Shown in pieces: positions 8,494-16,886 of a DNA stretch of 64,000 nucleotides. The stretch spans positions 5,981,001-6,045,000 of the forward strand of contig NZ_CP159992.1 of assembly GCF_040702995.1 (NCBI RefSeq), in the 5' to 3' direction. The DNA is from Paenibacillus sp. AN1007. GTDB taxonomy: Bacteria; Bacillota; Bacilli; Paenibacillales; Paenibacillaceae. A program made the translations under genes and the position numbers. Position 1 is the stretch's first letter. Every line of letters begins with the position of its first letter. The notes under the pieces are model-generated. The model worked only from the letters and a program-made list of their open reading frames with translations. It did not search any database and was not told where the DNA came from.

Positions 8494-8536
8494 GCCTCCA
8501 ATCAGGCGAGTATCACCTGATATAGAGGCTCTTTTC
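8494..8536 (+). terminator. terminator-like hairpin in the 8.3-8.6 kb gap
   Basis: GCCTC and ATCAGG pair with CCTGAT and GAGGC, followed by TCTTTT. It is the only clear structure in the 304-base stretch between the lipoprotein gene and the convergent GH43 gene. I see no convincing gene in that stretch. Confidence 0.6.
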
Positions 8537-8632
8537 ACAGCTATGGTTGGGCCCTTGTCATAAAAATGGGCAGCGTGTGCGGAGAAGTGTAGACGCATTG
8601 TATAACATACGGTTTCTATTTGTTTAGGCAAC

Positions 8633-10501
8633 TTAGAAATTCATTCGTGCAAACGTTGCATCACCCTTTGTTGTCGCGCTGCTGGCGGCGTTCACAACAT
8701 CGAGCTGCAGCACATAATCATAATGCCGAATGTACATTCCAGGCTGGCTGTACGACTGCAGAGAGATTTTGGAGCTGTCGGCCCAGCCGGGGCTGATCAG
8801 GAATGTGGCATCTCCTTTGTAAGCGTTGGTATTGGTGAAAGCTTCAAGCACGACATGGTTACTGGCGTCGCGTTTCAGGAAATAACCTGGGTAATTGATC
8901 GACTCCAGGGATATACCTATAGAGCTTGCGAGACCCGGTACAGTGCGGAACTGTGCATCTGCAGCAGGCGAAACATTGGCATCAATACGAGCGATATAGT
9001 TAGCGTGACGGATTGTTCGATCCGGTACATTGTGTGAAGTGAACTGGCTGTAACCTGCAGCTTCCGGGGTGGATGGACCCAGCATTTTGACTTCATGCAG
9101 CGTTGGCGTGTACCAGTTCCCCGGATTGTTCCACAAGACAGCATTGACCATGTTGATTCGCACATAACGGGCGGTGAAATGTACTGCATCTGTGGTAAAG
9201 CCATAGGTCAGATTGTTAGTGCGGTCCAAGGTGGAATAATTTACGCCATCGTTACTAATCTCGATTTTATATTTGTAATATCCCTCTGAGCCTTTATACA
9301 TAAACCACGAAATATCAATCTCCGTAATGGTCTTCGGTGCACCAAAATCAACCTGCCACCACGCAGGCCAGCTGTTGGAGGAAGCCGCCCAATAGGTCTG
9401 GTAGCTGCCATCATTGGCAAGAGAAGCAGATGAACCGGAAGCGGTGGAACTGGCGGAAGCTGACTTGCCCTGAGCATGATTGACAAGTGCAGGCAGCGTG
9501 ACCTGACCGGTAGATGCATCTATACTCCATGTCGTATGCCATTCCAGTGAGGCTGTTCCATTAGCATCATTTAATGTGAGCGGCAGCCAGATATGCTTGT
9601 GTTCGCCTAGATTCATTGGATTCCAGCGATCAGCCATATAAATATAAGAGGTGGTGCTGCTCCCCTGAATCGTGGCAATATCATGGATCTGTGAGCCGAA
9701 GGCAGAAGGATTGCCATAAGGCGTAAGCGGCGACCATGGTCCGGTCATCGATGTGGCCACAGCGTATGCACCCTGATTTGGATACCAGCCTGCAGCCTGG
9801 GAAGTGAAGAGGTAATAGCGGTTTCCTTTTTTCACAACGGCAGGGGCCTCACGGTACGCATTCTCGAACAGCCATCCTTCAAAGGACTGTATCCCCGTAT
9901 AACTCGAATTCATTTTAAAAATAGCCATCGTATCATTGGCACCCCCATTTTTACGGGAGGCTGTCACCAGATACCCTGTACCGTCCGTGTCCACAAAAAC
10001 GGTCATGTCACGAGATTCATGATCAAGTGGACGAAAGCTGCCTTCATATGTGAATTTACCATTCGGTGTATTACTTGTGGCTACGGCAACGCGCCCCAGA
10101 TTGTAATCTGTACCGTTCTCATAGTGTGCCCAGAGCACATACTGCCCTGTCGATGCATTGTAGATGACTTTAGGACGTTCAATCTTGCTGGAGGCCAGTT
10201 CGGTCGCGGAGTCTTTGGTCAGGATGGCGTTGCTGAAGGTCCAGTTTTTCAGATCTGTCGAGGTGTAGACGTTCACACTGTCAAACTTGCCCCCCACTGC
10301 GTGCTCTCCATACAGATAATACGTGGAGCCTACCTGCAGGATGTTACCGCTGTTCGCATGGATGGGGTTTCCGGCTGTATCAAGCCAATCGGTACCATTG
10401 GTAATCGTTACACCCGCCGCACTGGTTCGTTCAGGATGCAGACCAAACAAGGTTAATGTCAGTGTAAAAACCAGAAACCAGACCATCTTTTGTTTTCCCA
10501 C
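8633..10501 (-). CDS. secreted GH43-family glycosidase with F5/8C and AbfB (CBM42) domains
   Basis: A multidomain extracellular glycoside hydrolase. Order: signal peptide (to about residue 30), a five-bladed GH43-type catalytic domain (about 35-340, opening WLDTAGNPIHANSGNIL), an F5/8 type C (discoidin) domain (about 345-475) and an AbfB arabinose-binding domain (CBM42, about 480-622). The catalytic part most resembles subfamilies with exo-1,3-galactanase-like members; CBM42 points to arabinose-decorated substrates such as arabinoxylan or arabinogalactan. I place the start at GTG 10501 because GGAGGTG ends 6 bases upstream; longer starts overlap a cre-like site. Catabolite repression is likely. 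Confidence 0.88.
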   Translation of the reverse strand: MGKQKMVWFLVFTLTLTLFGLHPERTSAAGVTITNGTDWLDTAGNPIHANSGNILQVGSTYYLYGEHAVGGKFDSVNVYTSTDLKNWTFSNAILTKDSATELASSKIERPKVIYNASTGQYVLWAHYENGTDYNLGRVAVATSNTPNGKFTYEGSFRPLDHESRDMTVFVDTDGTGYLVTASRKNGGANDTMAIFKMNSSYTGIQSFEGWLFENAYREAPAVVKKGNRYYLFTSQAAGWYPNQGAYAVATSMTGPWSPLTPYGNPSAFGSQIHDIATIQGSSTTSYIYMADRWNPMNLGEHKHIWLPLTLNDANGTASLEWHTTWSIDASTGQVTLPALVNHAQGKSASASSTASGSSASLANDGSYQTYWAASSNSWPAWWQVDFGAPKTITEIDISWFMYKGSEGYYKYKIEISNDGVNYSTLDRTNNLTYGFTTDAVHFTARYVRINMVNAVLWNNPGNWYTPTLHEVKMLGPSTPEAAGYSQFTSHNVPDRTIRHANYIARIDANVSPAADAQFRTVPGLASSIGISLESINYPGYFLKRDASNHVVLEAFTNTNAYKGDATFLISPGWADSSKISLQSYSQPGMYIRHYDYVLQLDVVNAASSATTKGDATFARMNF

Positions 10502-10531
10502 CACGAACACCTCCATAGAGATTGGAAATAA

Positions 10532-10545
10532 ATATAGCGCTTTCA
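10532..10545 (-). promoter_or_regulatory. cre-like site upstream of the GH43 gene
   Basis: On the minus strand TGAAAGCGCTATAT matches the CcpA consensus TGWAANCGNTNWCA at 12 of 14 positions. It lies about 30 bases before the GTG start, as expected for glucose repression of a hydrolase gene. Confidence 0.5.
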
Positions 10546-10758
10546 TTTATATTCTAGTTGATTTACAATCTTTGGCAAGTGAACATTTTGATGAGAGATG
10601 AACAAAGCAGCAGGCCAGAAGGCAAGAGCAGCAAGAGCGATGACCCGAATGCAAATGAAGCGGAAATGAAGCCAAGGTAGATCGGATGGCGTATACTTCT
10701 GTTAGCGTGTTTTTATTTCAAAATAAATCTGGTACAGGGTGCGGGAGGGCTGGTTGTT

Positions 10759-11547
10759 ATGTTGAATCCCTTGTGGTGTGAGGTAAATTCAATAGAGGAC
10801 TACTTATCAACGATCGAGAGGCTTCCTTACGGGAAGGACGGGTACTATTTTCGCGGAGAAAACGGGCGTTTTGCCTGTCAGAATTCCTGTTTATTGCGCC
10901 ACACTTTCTCTCGATTACTTCGCGGTAACCCGCAATACTATGTCAATGTCGTGAATGATTATATGCACGATATGGCGGATGAAGCGGGTGTATGGGAACA
11001 GGAGCATGTACTGGCATGGTGTCATCAGGAGGGCCAGCCAACGAACCTGCTGGAGCTGACAACCTCTCCGCTGCAGGCTTTATTCTATGCCAGCTTGTAT
11101 CGAACGAGTGGAAGCCTGAAGCGAGGCCAGGAGATATATGTATATGGATATGCGAAGACGAATACGGTAGATGCAACCCCTTTGATCCTTGAAAATACAA
11201 AAATGTCTTCAACCCGTTATAACCTGCTTGAAGATATGAACGATGATCCCCGGTGGAACCGCATGGTTTGGAGTACCGATACCGACAAAGCTATTCCCAA
11301 AGAATCACTGCCGGATTTATCCCAATTCCCCTACTTGACCTATGATGTGCCACCCAGACATAGAAACTCGCATCAACCGAGCAGTCTGTATTTCTATCAA
11401 TTGTTCCAGCTGCAGTCTGCATCGGACTCTGAATTGCCCTATGACCTCATAATGCAGCGATATACGCCCGCAGTAGTCTTTAAGGTGACTGAAGCCGATC
11501 GGATTCGGCGGGAGCTCCAGCTTCGCTCAGAGGATATACGGATGTGA
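10759..11547 (+). CDS. FRG-domain protein
   Basis: A 262-residue protein with an FRG domain, named for the Phe-Arg-Gly motif seen here as YYFRGEN near residue 35. Downstream are the typical blocks CLLRHTF and HQEGQPTNLLELTTSPLQAL. FRG proteins are of unknown biochemistry; some occur in toxin or anti-phage contexts, others stand alone. Here it is alone: no partner toxin, nuclease or mobile-element gene adjoins it. The ATG has GGAGGG 9 bases upstream. No signal peptide, so it is cytosolic. Confidence 0.8.
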   Translation: MLNPLWCEVNSIEDYLSTIERLPYGKDGYYFRGENGRFACQNSCLLRHTFSRLLRGNPQYYVNVVNDYMHDMADEAGVWEQEHVLAWCHQEGQPTNLLELTTSPLQALFYASLYRTSGSLKRGQEIYVYGYAKTNTVDATPLILENTKMSSTRYNLLEDMNDDPRWNRMVWSTDTDKAIPKESLPDLSQFPYLTYDVPPRHRNSHQPSSLYFYQLFQLQSASDSELPYDLIMQRYTPAVVFKVTEADRIRRELQLRSEDIRM

Positions 11548-11668
11548 TCTACGTATGCTGAACGAATTGACCCTGCCGAATATGAGAGCAACATTGTGTA
11601 TGTCGTCTCATGATATAACTGTCCTGTGCCCGTGACGGGTGCTACTTAATTCAGTAGGGGGATAACGT

Positions 11669-12445
11669 ATGAACGAGACATGCAGAAGACTGGAAGGACA
11701 ATTGGCTCTGGTCACAGGAGCGAGCAGAGGCATTGGACGCAGTATTGCAATCCGTTTGGCACAGGAGGGCGCATATGTGCTTGTGCACTTCGGGACGCGG
11801 CAAGCCGAAGCGGAGCAGGTTGTGCGGCATATTACAGATCATGGTGGACAGGCCCAAGCCATTGGAGCTGATTTACGCACGCTGGGTGGCATTCATGAAT
11901 TATTTTCCAAGGTTGATGATGCTATTCGGAAGCATGGACGTGACGACAGGCTGGACATTCTGGTAAATAACGCGGGGATCGGGCAGATTCTCGATCTGGA
12001 GCAGACGACAGAGGCTTCCTTCGACGAAGTGATGAACATAAATGTAAAAGCTCCCCTGTTTGTAACGCAGCAGGCAGTCCCGCGCCTGCGGGATGGAGGG
12101 CGAATCATTAATATTTCTTCTTTTGTTACACGGGTGGCTTCTCCAGGGGTATTTGCCTATAGCATGACGAAGGGAGCGGTGGATACCTTCACAAAGCTGC
12201 TGGCAAAAGAGCTGGGAAGTCGCCAGATTACGGTCAATGCAATCCAGCCGGGCATTATTAATACCGAGATGAATGCAGGAACACTCACGAACTCGCAAGG
12301 ACAGGCATATGCAGCAGGCTTGTCTGTTCTGAACCGCTGGGGAGAGCCAGAGGATGTTGCAGATGTGGCTGCATTTCTTGCTTCAGCGGACAGCCGCTGG
12401 GTTACCGGGCAGTGTATTGATGCCAGCGGGGGATCACACCTGTAA
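11669..12445 (+). CDS. SDR-family oxidoreductase
   Basis: A 258-residue classical short-chain dehydrogenase/reductase. The Rossmann motif GASRGIGRS (residues 17-25), NNAG, the catalytic Ser in the ISS region, and YSMTK as the Tyr-x-x-x-Lys pair are all present. The C-terminal AAFLASADSRWVTGQCIDASGG is typical of the FabG/glucose-dehydrogenase-like branch. It uses NAD(P)H to interconvert an alcohol and a ketone; the substrate is not evident. AGGGGG lies 7 bases before the ATG. It is a single gene on its strand, ending before a terminator. Confidence 0.92.
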   Translation: MNETCRRLEGQLALVTGASRGIGRSIAIRLAQEGAYVLVHFGTRQAEAEQVVRHITDHGGQAQAIGADLRTLGGIHELFSKVDDAIRKHGRDDRLDILVNNAGIGQILDLEQTTEASFDEVMNINVKAPLFVTQQAVPRLRDGGRIINISSFVTRVASPGVFAYSMTKGAVDTFTKLLAKELGSRQITVNAIQPGIINTEMNAGTLTNSQGQAYAAGLSVLNRWGEPEDVADVAAFLASADSRWVTGQCIDASGGSHL

Positions 12446-12596
12446 CATGTGAAGTGTAAGCAAGGATTAGAGAAGGGACCTATCTAGGAGAATTACATTG
12501 TAATCGTGGGGCATGCTGTTCGGATGTTCTTCCGGAATAGCACGTAAGAAAAAAGGTGAAATTGCATTGATTATTCAATAACTGTGGCAACAAAAG

Positions 12597-12631
12597 ATCC
12601 CCTCTGATTCCATAGTGATGGAGGAGGGGAT
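12597..12631 (+). terminator. hairpin after the SDR gene
   Basis: ATCCCCTC pairs with GAGGGGAT and TCCAT with ATGGA in the same stem, followed by TTATT. It lies about 150 bases after the SDR stop codon, in a 478-base gene-free stretch that also holds the 185-bp repeat element. Confidence 0.55.
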
Positions 12632-12706
12632 TTATTCAGCATTCTTGATAATGAATGTACTTGCTTATGAGTATCGCAGGTGCAGACGCTAAGCTAGGTG
12701 CGCTAG

Positions 12707-12891
12707 ATAAGTTGGAAACATTCATTTACACGTTAACGGAGAGGACAGAAAAAACCTGGAGAAGCGTAGCGGTCGCCTTTATCACCGGATTTTCCCCTTT
12801 GGAAGGGAATCAAAAAAATCTGGGGATAACAGCGATGGGAAGGTTATTCTGTCATCGGAGTGGAAGGTGTAAAACCTTTAGTTCAACTTAT
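12707..12891 (-). repeat. 185-bp inverted-repeat element, copy 1
   Basis: Bounded by perfect 8-bp terminal inverted repeats, ATAAGTTG and CAACTTAT, with inner inverted pairs TTTACAC/GTGTAAA and a central near-palindrome (TTCCCCTTTGGAAGGGAA). Its reverse complement is nearly identical along its length to 58074-58258, which is also exactly 185 bp. It encodes nothing convincing. The form is that of a MITE-like or hairpin-forming interspersed repeat. Confidence 0.8.
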
Positions 12892-12923
12892 ATAAATGCG
12901 AACACTCAACGATTAGCTGGACG

Positions 12924-13946
12924 TTATTTGGATGTGTTCAAGAGGGCGTTCTCAATGAATTGCAGCTGCGCCTCCAGAGAGATCGGGTCATTATAGAATG
13001 AGCCATCTGCGTTGATGAAATAGACGTGTTTGTTTTTTACAGCAGGAAGTGCCTTCCAGACATTGCTTTCGTATACCACATCAGGGTTACCGTCATCCCA
13101 TCCCCAGTTGCTTGTGAAAATAAAGTCTCCGGCATATTCAGGCAGCTGCTCCAAGGACAGGCTTGCACCTGCACCTTCCCCGTCAATCAGTTCCTTCTGG
13201 ATCAGGGAGGGGGCTTTCAGGCCGAATTCTCCATATAGAATCTCCCCGCCTCGTGCACCTTTGTTCCCCCACGCGTAGATTCCTTTGGCATAGGGCTGAA
13301 GGATAGATACCGTCTGATCGCCAACGACCGCTTGAATCTGTGGTTTAACTTTGGCAATTTTGGCATTCCACTGGTCTATCCAAGCCTGGGCTTCCTTCTC
13401 TTTGCCCGTCAGCTTACCGAATTCCAGCAATAATTTCTGGGGATTCGCCGCACCATATTTCAGACTCACGACAGGAGCAATCTGGGACAAGGCTTCATAC
13501 TGGTTGTCCACCAGATAGTCATACGTGATGATCAGATCGGGTTCCAGATTTAGTATGGCTTCCGCATTACTACCTTCCCCCAGATCGACAATGCCTTCCA
13601 GCATGCCTTTATGATAAGGATTTCGCATCGCATCATATGTCGATGCTACCGGCTTGACCCCCAGCACCAGTAAATTACCGATGGCACTGCCCGTCAGATC
13701 GACAATTCGCTGTGGATGGGCGGGAATGGTGATCGTTCCTCTGCTATCGGTATAGGTCTGAGTCGCTGTTGTGGCTGTCTCGGCTGCTGGAGCCGGCTTT
13801 TGTTGAGATATGCCGGATTCTGCTGTTGTACCTGTTCCGGCGTTGTTCGTGGCAGTTGGTCCGCCGGCACATGCCGAGAGAATCATGGTGAAGCACAAGA
13901 GCAATGCCGCTGTGGCGATGGATGATGATCGTTTTGTCTTAACCAT
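12924..13946 (-). CDS. iron-siderophore ABC transporter substrate-binding lipoprotein (internal start)
   Basis: The 340-residue second half can be made on its own: ATG at 13946 has GGAGG 7 bases upstream, followed by a signal peptide with lipobox LSAC (Cys about residue 26) and a Thr/Ala/Gly-rich linker. The fold is that of class III (FecB/FhuD-like) binding proteins: HPQRIVDL, then GVKPVAST and DLIITYDY. It should hold ferric siderophore or a related chelate outside the membrane and deliver it to a permease that is not encoded nearby. Fur control is indicated by the box just upstream. Lipidation would be impossible from the long fusion. Confidence 0.85.
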   Translation of the reverse strand: MVKTKRSSSIATAALLLCFTMILSACAGGPTATNNAGTGTTAESGISQQKPAPAAETATTATQTYTDSRGTITIPAHPQRIVDLTGSAIGNLLVLGVKPVASTYDAMRNPYHKGMLEGIVDLGEGSNAEAILNLEPDLIITYDYLVDNQYEALSQIAPVVSLKYGAANPQKLLLEFGKLTGKEKEAQAWIDQWNAKIAKVKPQIQAVVGDQTVSILQPYAKGIYAWGNKGARGGEILYGEFGLKAPSLIQKELIDGEGAGASLSLEQLPEYAGDFIFTSNWGWDDGNPDVVYESNVWKALPAVKNKHVYFINADGSFYNDPISLEAQLQFIENALLNTSK

Positions 13947-14906
13947 GGATAAACCTCCGCTTGGATGTAAATGAGAATCGTAATCAATGAAACTATAGCA
14001 TTGGGTTCCAGTGGCAACAAGGGCAGATCGGGTACGCACCTTGGGCAAATCCGGTATGAAGCTTCCGTTCTGAGCAATAACTGCCCGGTACTGGGTGGGA
14101 GTTACGCCATATACTTTTTTGAAACTGCGGCTCAACGTATGGGCATCTGGGTATCCGACGAGTTCAGCGATCTCCTGAAGTGGCGTGTCTGCGTGTGTTA
14201 GCATTCGGGCAGCCTGTTGTATGCGAATAATTGCTAGAAGCCGGATGGGGCTTTCCTTTACACGAGATTTGAACAGTTTGGTCAGATAGCTGATGCTGCA
14301 ATCGAACAGGTCTGCCAGAGATTGCAGCGTGATGGGTTCCATGTAATGCTGTTCCATATAATGTATCACTTGGGCTGGCAGATCAGGAGGGACGGGGTTG
14401 ATACCTTGCTGCTTCATCTGTGAGAGAAGGGCGTGAACAAACGAATAGAACAGCGCTCGTGCCTGTAACTGATGGAGTCTGTCCTGTATCGTCCAGTGCT
14501 CATACATATCTTCCAGCTTGCGCAGTAGTGAAATGGGATATTGCGGGAGGAACGCACACTGATGCAGGAAGGGACTATCGGGCAGCGGTCGTTTCTTCAG
14601 AGGATGAGAAGCGGGTAACATTAGAATAGCTCTGTACAGAATTAAATAATATTCAAACCGCTCTTCTGCGGTAATATTTAATAAAGCTCCCCGGCCTCCT
14701 TGAAGGACATGGAATCGTCTCAGAGTATACACGTTGTGGTCTAGCTGTAATGTGGCATGACCATCCAGCACATATACAAATGCATGTGCCGGGAGTTGAT
14801 AACGTTGCAGGTTCTCTCCTGGCTCCAGCACGGCAAGCCGAATATCCATGACCTGGATTGAAGCATAATTCCACCAATAGATGTGATCGTCTAGTGTAAG
14901 GGTCAT
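12924..14906 (-). CDS. AraC-type regulator reading in frame into an iron-siderophore binding lipoprotein
   Basis: One uninterrupted frame of about 660 codons. The first part is an AraC-family regulator: an N-terminal cupin-like ligand domain (to about residue 120) and two HTH motifs (about 180-285, ending VYGVTPTQYRAV). No stop follows. The frame crosses a promoter, a Fur box and a ribosome binding site as an apparently meaningless tail (about 35 residues), then enters a complete lipoprotein gene. Bacillus Btr also joins AraC and substrate-binding modules, but without an internal lipobox. Either the AraC stop codon has been lost or this is a true fusion. AGGAGG lies 9 bases before the ATG at 14906. 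Confidence 0.8.
   Translation of the reverse strand: MTLTLDDHIYWWNYASIQVMDIRLAVLEPGENLQRYQLPAHAFVYVLDGHATLQLDHNVYTLRRFHVLQGGRGALLNITAEERFEYYLILYRAILMLPASHPLKKRPLPDSPFLHQCAFLPQYPISLLRKLEDMYEHWTIQDRLHQLQARALFYSFVHALLSQMKQQGINPVPPDLPAQVIHYMEQHYMEPITLQSLADLFDCSISYLTKLFKSRVKESPIRLLAIIRIQQAARMLTHADTPLQEIAELVGYPDAHTLSRSFKKVYGVTPTQYRAVIAQNGSFIPDLPKVRTRSALVATGTQCYSFIDYDSHLHPSGGLSMVKTKRSSSIATAALLLCFTMILSACAGGPTATNNAGTGTTAESGISQQKPAPAAETATTATQTYTDSRGTITIPAHPQRIVDLTGSAIGNLLVLGVKPVASTYDAMRNPYHKGMLEGIVDLGEGSNAEAILNLEPDLIITYDYLVDNQYEALSQIAPVVSLKYGAANPQKLLLEFGKLTGKEKEAQAWIDQWNAKIAKVKPQIQAVVGDQTVSILQPYAKGIYAWGNKGARGGEILYGEFGLKAPSLIQKELIDGEGAGASLSLEQLPEYAGDFIFTSNWGWDDGNPDVVYESNVWKALPAVKNKHVYFINADGSFYNDPISLEAQLQFIENALLNTSK
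13972..14020 (-). promoter_or_regulatory. promoter with Fur box for the siderophore-binding lipoprotein
   Basis: On the minus strand TTGTTG (14015-14020), a 17-base spacer and TATAGT (13992-13997) form a sigma-A-like promoter. TGATTACGATTCTCA (13972-13986) matches the Bacillus Fur core TGATAATNATTATCA at 11 of 14 positions, just downstream of the -10. All of this lies inside the reading frame of the AraC part. Confidence 0.65.
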
Positions 14907-14948
14907 CTGTACCATCCTCCTACCATGAGGGCATTTCTTATATTATAT

Positions 14949-14963
14949 TGATAATGATTCTCA
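14949..14963 (-). promoter_or_regulatory. Fur box upstream of the AraC-type gene
   Basis: TGATAATGATTCTCA matches the Fur core at 13 of 14 positions. On the minus strand it sits between TTTACG and TATAAT (17-base spacing), the likely promoter of the AraC-type gene. Iron repression is expected. Confidence 0.75.
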
Positions 14964-14978
14964 ACGTAAAGAGCAGAC

Positions 14979-15014
14979 AAGGGATAACGGGCCACTGGAG
15001 ACCTGTTATCCCTT
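14979..15014 (-). terminator. hairpin downstream of dbpA
   Basis: AAGGGATAAC is perfectly complementary to GTTATCCCTT across a 16-base centre. The T tail is weak. It lies 130 bases beyond the dbpA stop and before the AraC promoter. Confidence 0.5.
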
Positions 15015-15144
15015 GCTCTATAACTGGTTGATGAGGCACATTCCTACTGGGTATGATCTTTCTATCTGTCACCAGAGTTTGCATATTTACCCTCGTATTG
15101 AGATTGCATAGCTGCCTTTGGTTTGATTATGCGATGGGATCTGC

Positions 15145-16590
15145 CTATTTGCGGCCTTTACGCACCTTGAGCTGCATGCGCTTGATCGTAGTATGCTGCA
15201 TGACTTCCAGCACGAGAGGACCTTTGCCGTTCAGAATCTCCACATCGGTTACGTTATCCAGAATGGTAATAATTCCGATATCGTCTGCGCTTACGCCCTC
15301 AATCTTGGCAATCGTGCCTACAAAATCGACTGCACGAAGTTTCTTCTTCTTGCCTCCGTTGAAGTTCAGCTTCATGATCTGCTGGTTCAACTGCTCACGC
15401 TTGTCCTTTTTACGTTCAGGCACAATTTTGAGCCGTTTCTCAAACTCTTCTCTGCGGCGATCGACCGCTTCCTCGGAAGGGGCCTTCATAACCGGGATTT
15501 CGAATCCAATATACGATTCAATCTCTGCAAGACGTCTGCCATCCTTTGGGGTTACCAAGGTGAAGGCTCTGCCTGTTTTACCTGCACGGCCCGTACGGCC
15601 TGTACGGTGCACATAGCTTTCTTTTTCGAGAGGGATATCATAATTGATTACATGGGTGATGTTCGTGATGTCGATTCCGCGCGCAGCAACGTCAGTGGCG
15701 ATCAGATAACGGAATTGTCCGCGCCGGAAAGCATTCATTACTTCAATCCGTTCATCCTGCTCCATGCCGCCGTGTATACGATCAGCGGGATAATCGAGGT
15801 CAGCCATGACCCGGAACAGTTTATCCACATTATCTTGTGTCCGGCAGAATACAATGCAGCTGTCCGGGTTTTCCGTAATAAGCAAATCCTGCAGCAGCGC
15901 AGTTTTATTCACTTCCGAAGTGTGAATTACGGCATGTTCGATCGTGGCTGTGGTCAGTCCACTGGCCTTGATCTCGATCTCTACAGGTGTGTTCATATAC
16001 TGCCGTGACAGCTTCGCTACATCTTCCGGGAACGTTGCGGAGAACAGCATCGTTGTACGCTCTTTCGGGAGAGCCTGAATAATGGCCTGTACTGTCTCGA
16101 TAAAGCCCATGTTCAGCATCTCGTCTGCTTCATCAATGACCAGATAAGCGATGCGGTCCAGCGGCAGTGTGCCCCGTTCAATATGATCCAGAACCCGGCC
16201 TGGTGTACCGACAGCCACATGGGTTCGCTGCTTCAGCTCGGCCTTTTGAATGTGAAAAGGAGATTGTCCATATAGTGCGGTGGCTTTAATCCGCTTAAAG
16301 CGCCCGATGTTGGTAATGTCCTCATTGACCTGCAGGGCCAGCTCTCGTGTTGGAGTCAGAATCAGAGCCTGCGGTTTATTTTCGTTCCAGTCCACCAATT
16401 CGCAGAGCGGAATGCCGTATGCGGCTGTTTTGCCGCTGCCCGTCTGTGATTTCACCACAAGATCCTGATTCTCCAGTGCGACAGGAATGACCCGGGTCTG
16501 AACTTCTGTAGGATTCTCGTAGCCCAGGCTGTCCAGTGCTCGGACAATCTCTTCGCCCAAGCCGTAATCTTTAAAATGCTGCTTACTCAT
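15145..16590 (-). CDS. dbpA: ATP-dependent RNA helicase DbpA (YxiN type)
   Basis: A 481-residue DEAD-box RNA helicase. Q-motif (about 5-32), motif I SQTGSGKT (48-55), PTREL, DEAD (153-156), SAT, and motif VI HRTGRTGRAG are all present. The C-terminal 75 residues form the DbpA RNA-binding domain (LRAVDFVGTIAKIEGVSADD onward), which in the family targets hairpin 92 of 23S rRNA. This points to 50S ribosome assembly and separates it from CshA and CshB. The length equals that of Bacillus YxiN. The ATG has AGAGGT 5 bases upstream. Single gene. Confidence 0.93.
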   Translation of the reverse strand: MSKQHFKDYGLGEEIVRALDSLGYENPTEVQTRVIPVALENQDLVVKSQTGSGKTAAYGIPLCELVDWNENKPQALILTPTRELALQVNEDITNIGRFKRIKATALYGQSPFHIQKAELKQRTHVAVGTPGRVLDHIERGTLPLDRIAYLVIDEADEMLNMGFIETVQAIIQALPKERTTMLFSATFPEDVAKLSRQYMNTPVEIEIKASGLTTATIEHAVIHTSEVNKTALLQDLLITENPDSCIVFCRTQDNVDKLFRVMADLDYPADRIHGGMEQDERIEVMNAFRRGQFRYLIATDVAARGIDITNITHVINYDIPLEKESYVHRTGRTGRAGKTGRAFTLVTPKDGRRLAEIESYIGFEIPVMKAPSEEAVDRRREEFEKRLKIVPERKKDKREQLNQQIMKLNFNGGKKKKLRAVDFVGTIAKIEGVSADDIGIITILDNVTDVEILNGKGPLVLEVMQHTTIKRMQLKVRKGRK

Positions 16591-16826
16591 CGTTTACCTC
16601 TTTTGCGTTTAGTTTGGAATGCTTACAACTGCGCCCATGATACTGGTCCAGCAGCATCTGTCATCTTCTCTTACTACTTACAAGCATTACACCGTACATG
16701 TATCATATACTTGCCTTATTATACCTTATGTACGAGAGATGCATATGGTAATTCACAAATCCAGCGTGCTGGCGGAGTTAAAATGAAAAGAAACTTGGCA
16801 GCATGCCGTTCATATATACAGTGCAG

Positions 16827-16842
16827 CGTTCCACGTGAAACG
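16827..16842. promoter_or_regulatory. parS-like site 1
   Basis: CGTTCCACGTGAAACG matches the Bacillus ParB-binding consensus TGTTNCACGTGAAACA at all but its two end bases. It lies in the intergenic space before a lipoprotein gene. A second such site occurs at 42381. Confidence 0.55.
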
Positions 16843-16886
16843 TTTTGTATCATTTTCAAGAATGCAGTGTGGGAGGAGATACAAAT

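Noticed and set aside
8323..8631. Open frame of 102 codons on the minus strand
   Set aside because: No ribosome binding site, unlikely composition, and it spans a terminator hairpin; judged non-coding.
10759..11547. Anti-phage defence island around the FRG gene
   Set aside because: Neighbours are a glycosidase and a dehydrogenase; no nuclease, toxin, integrase or other defence gene is present.
15193..16008. Plus-strand open frame of 271 codons
   Set aside because: Antisense shadow of dbpA without ribosome binding site.
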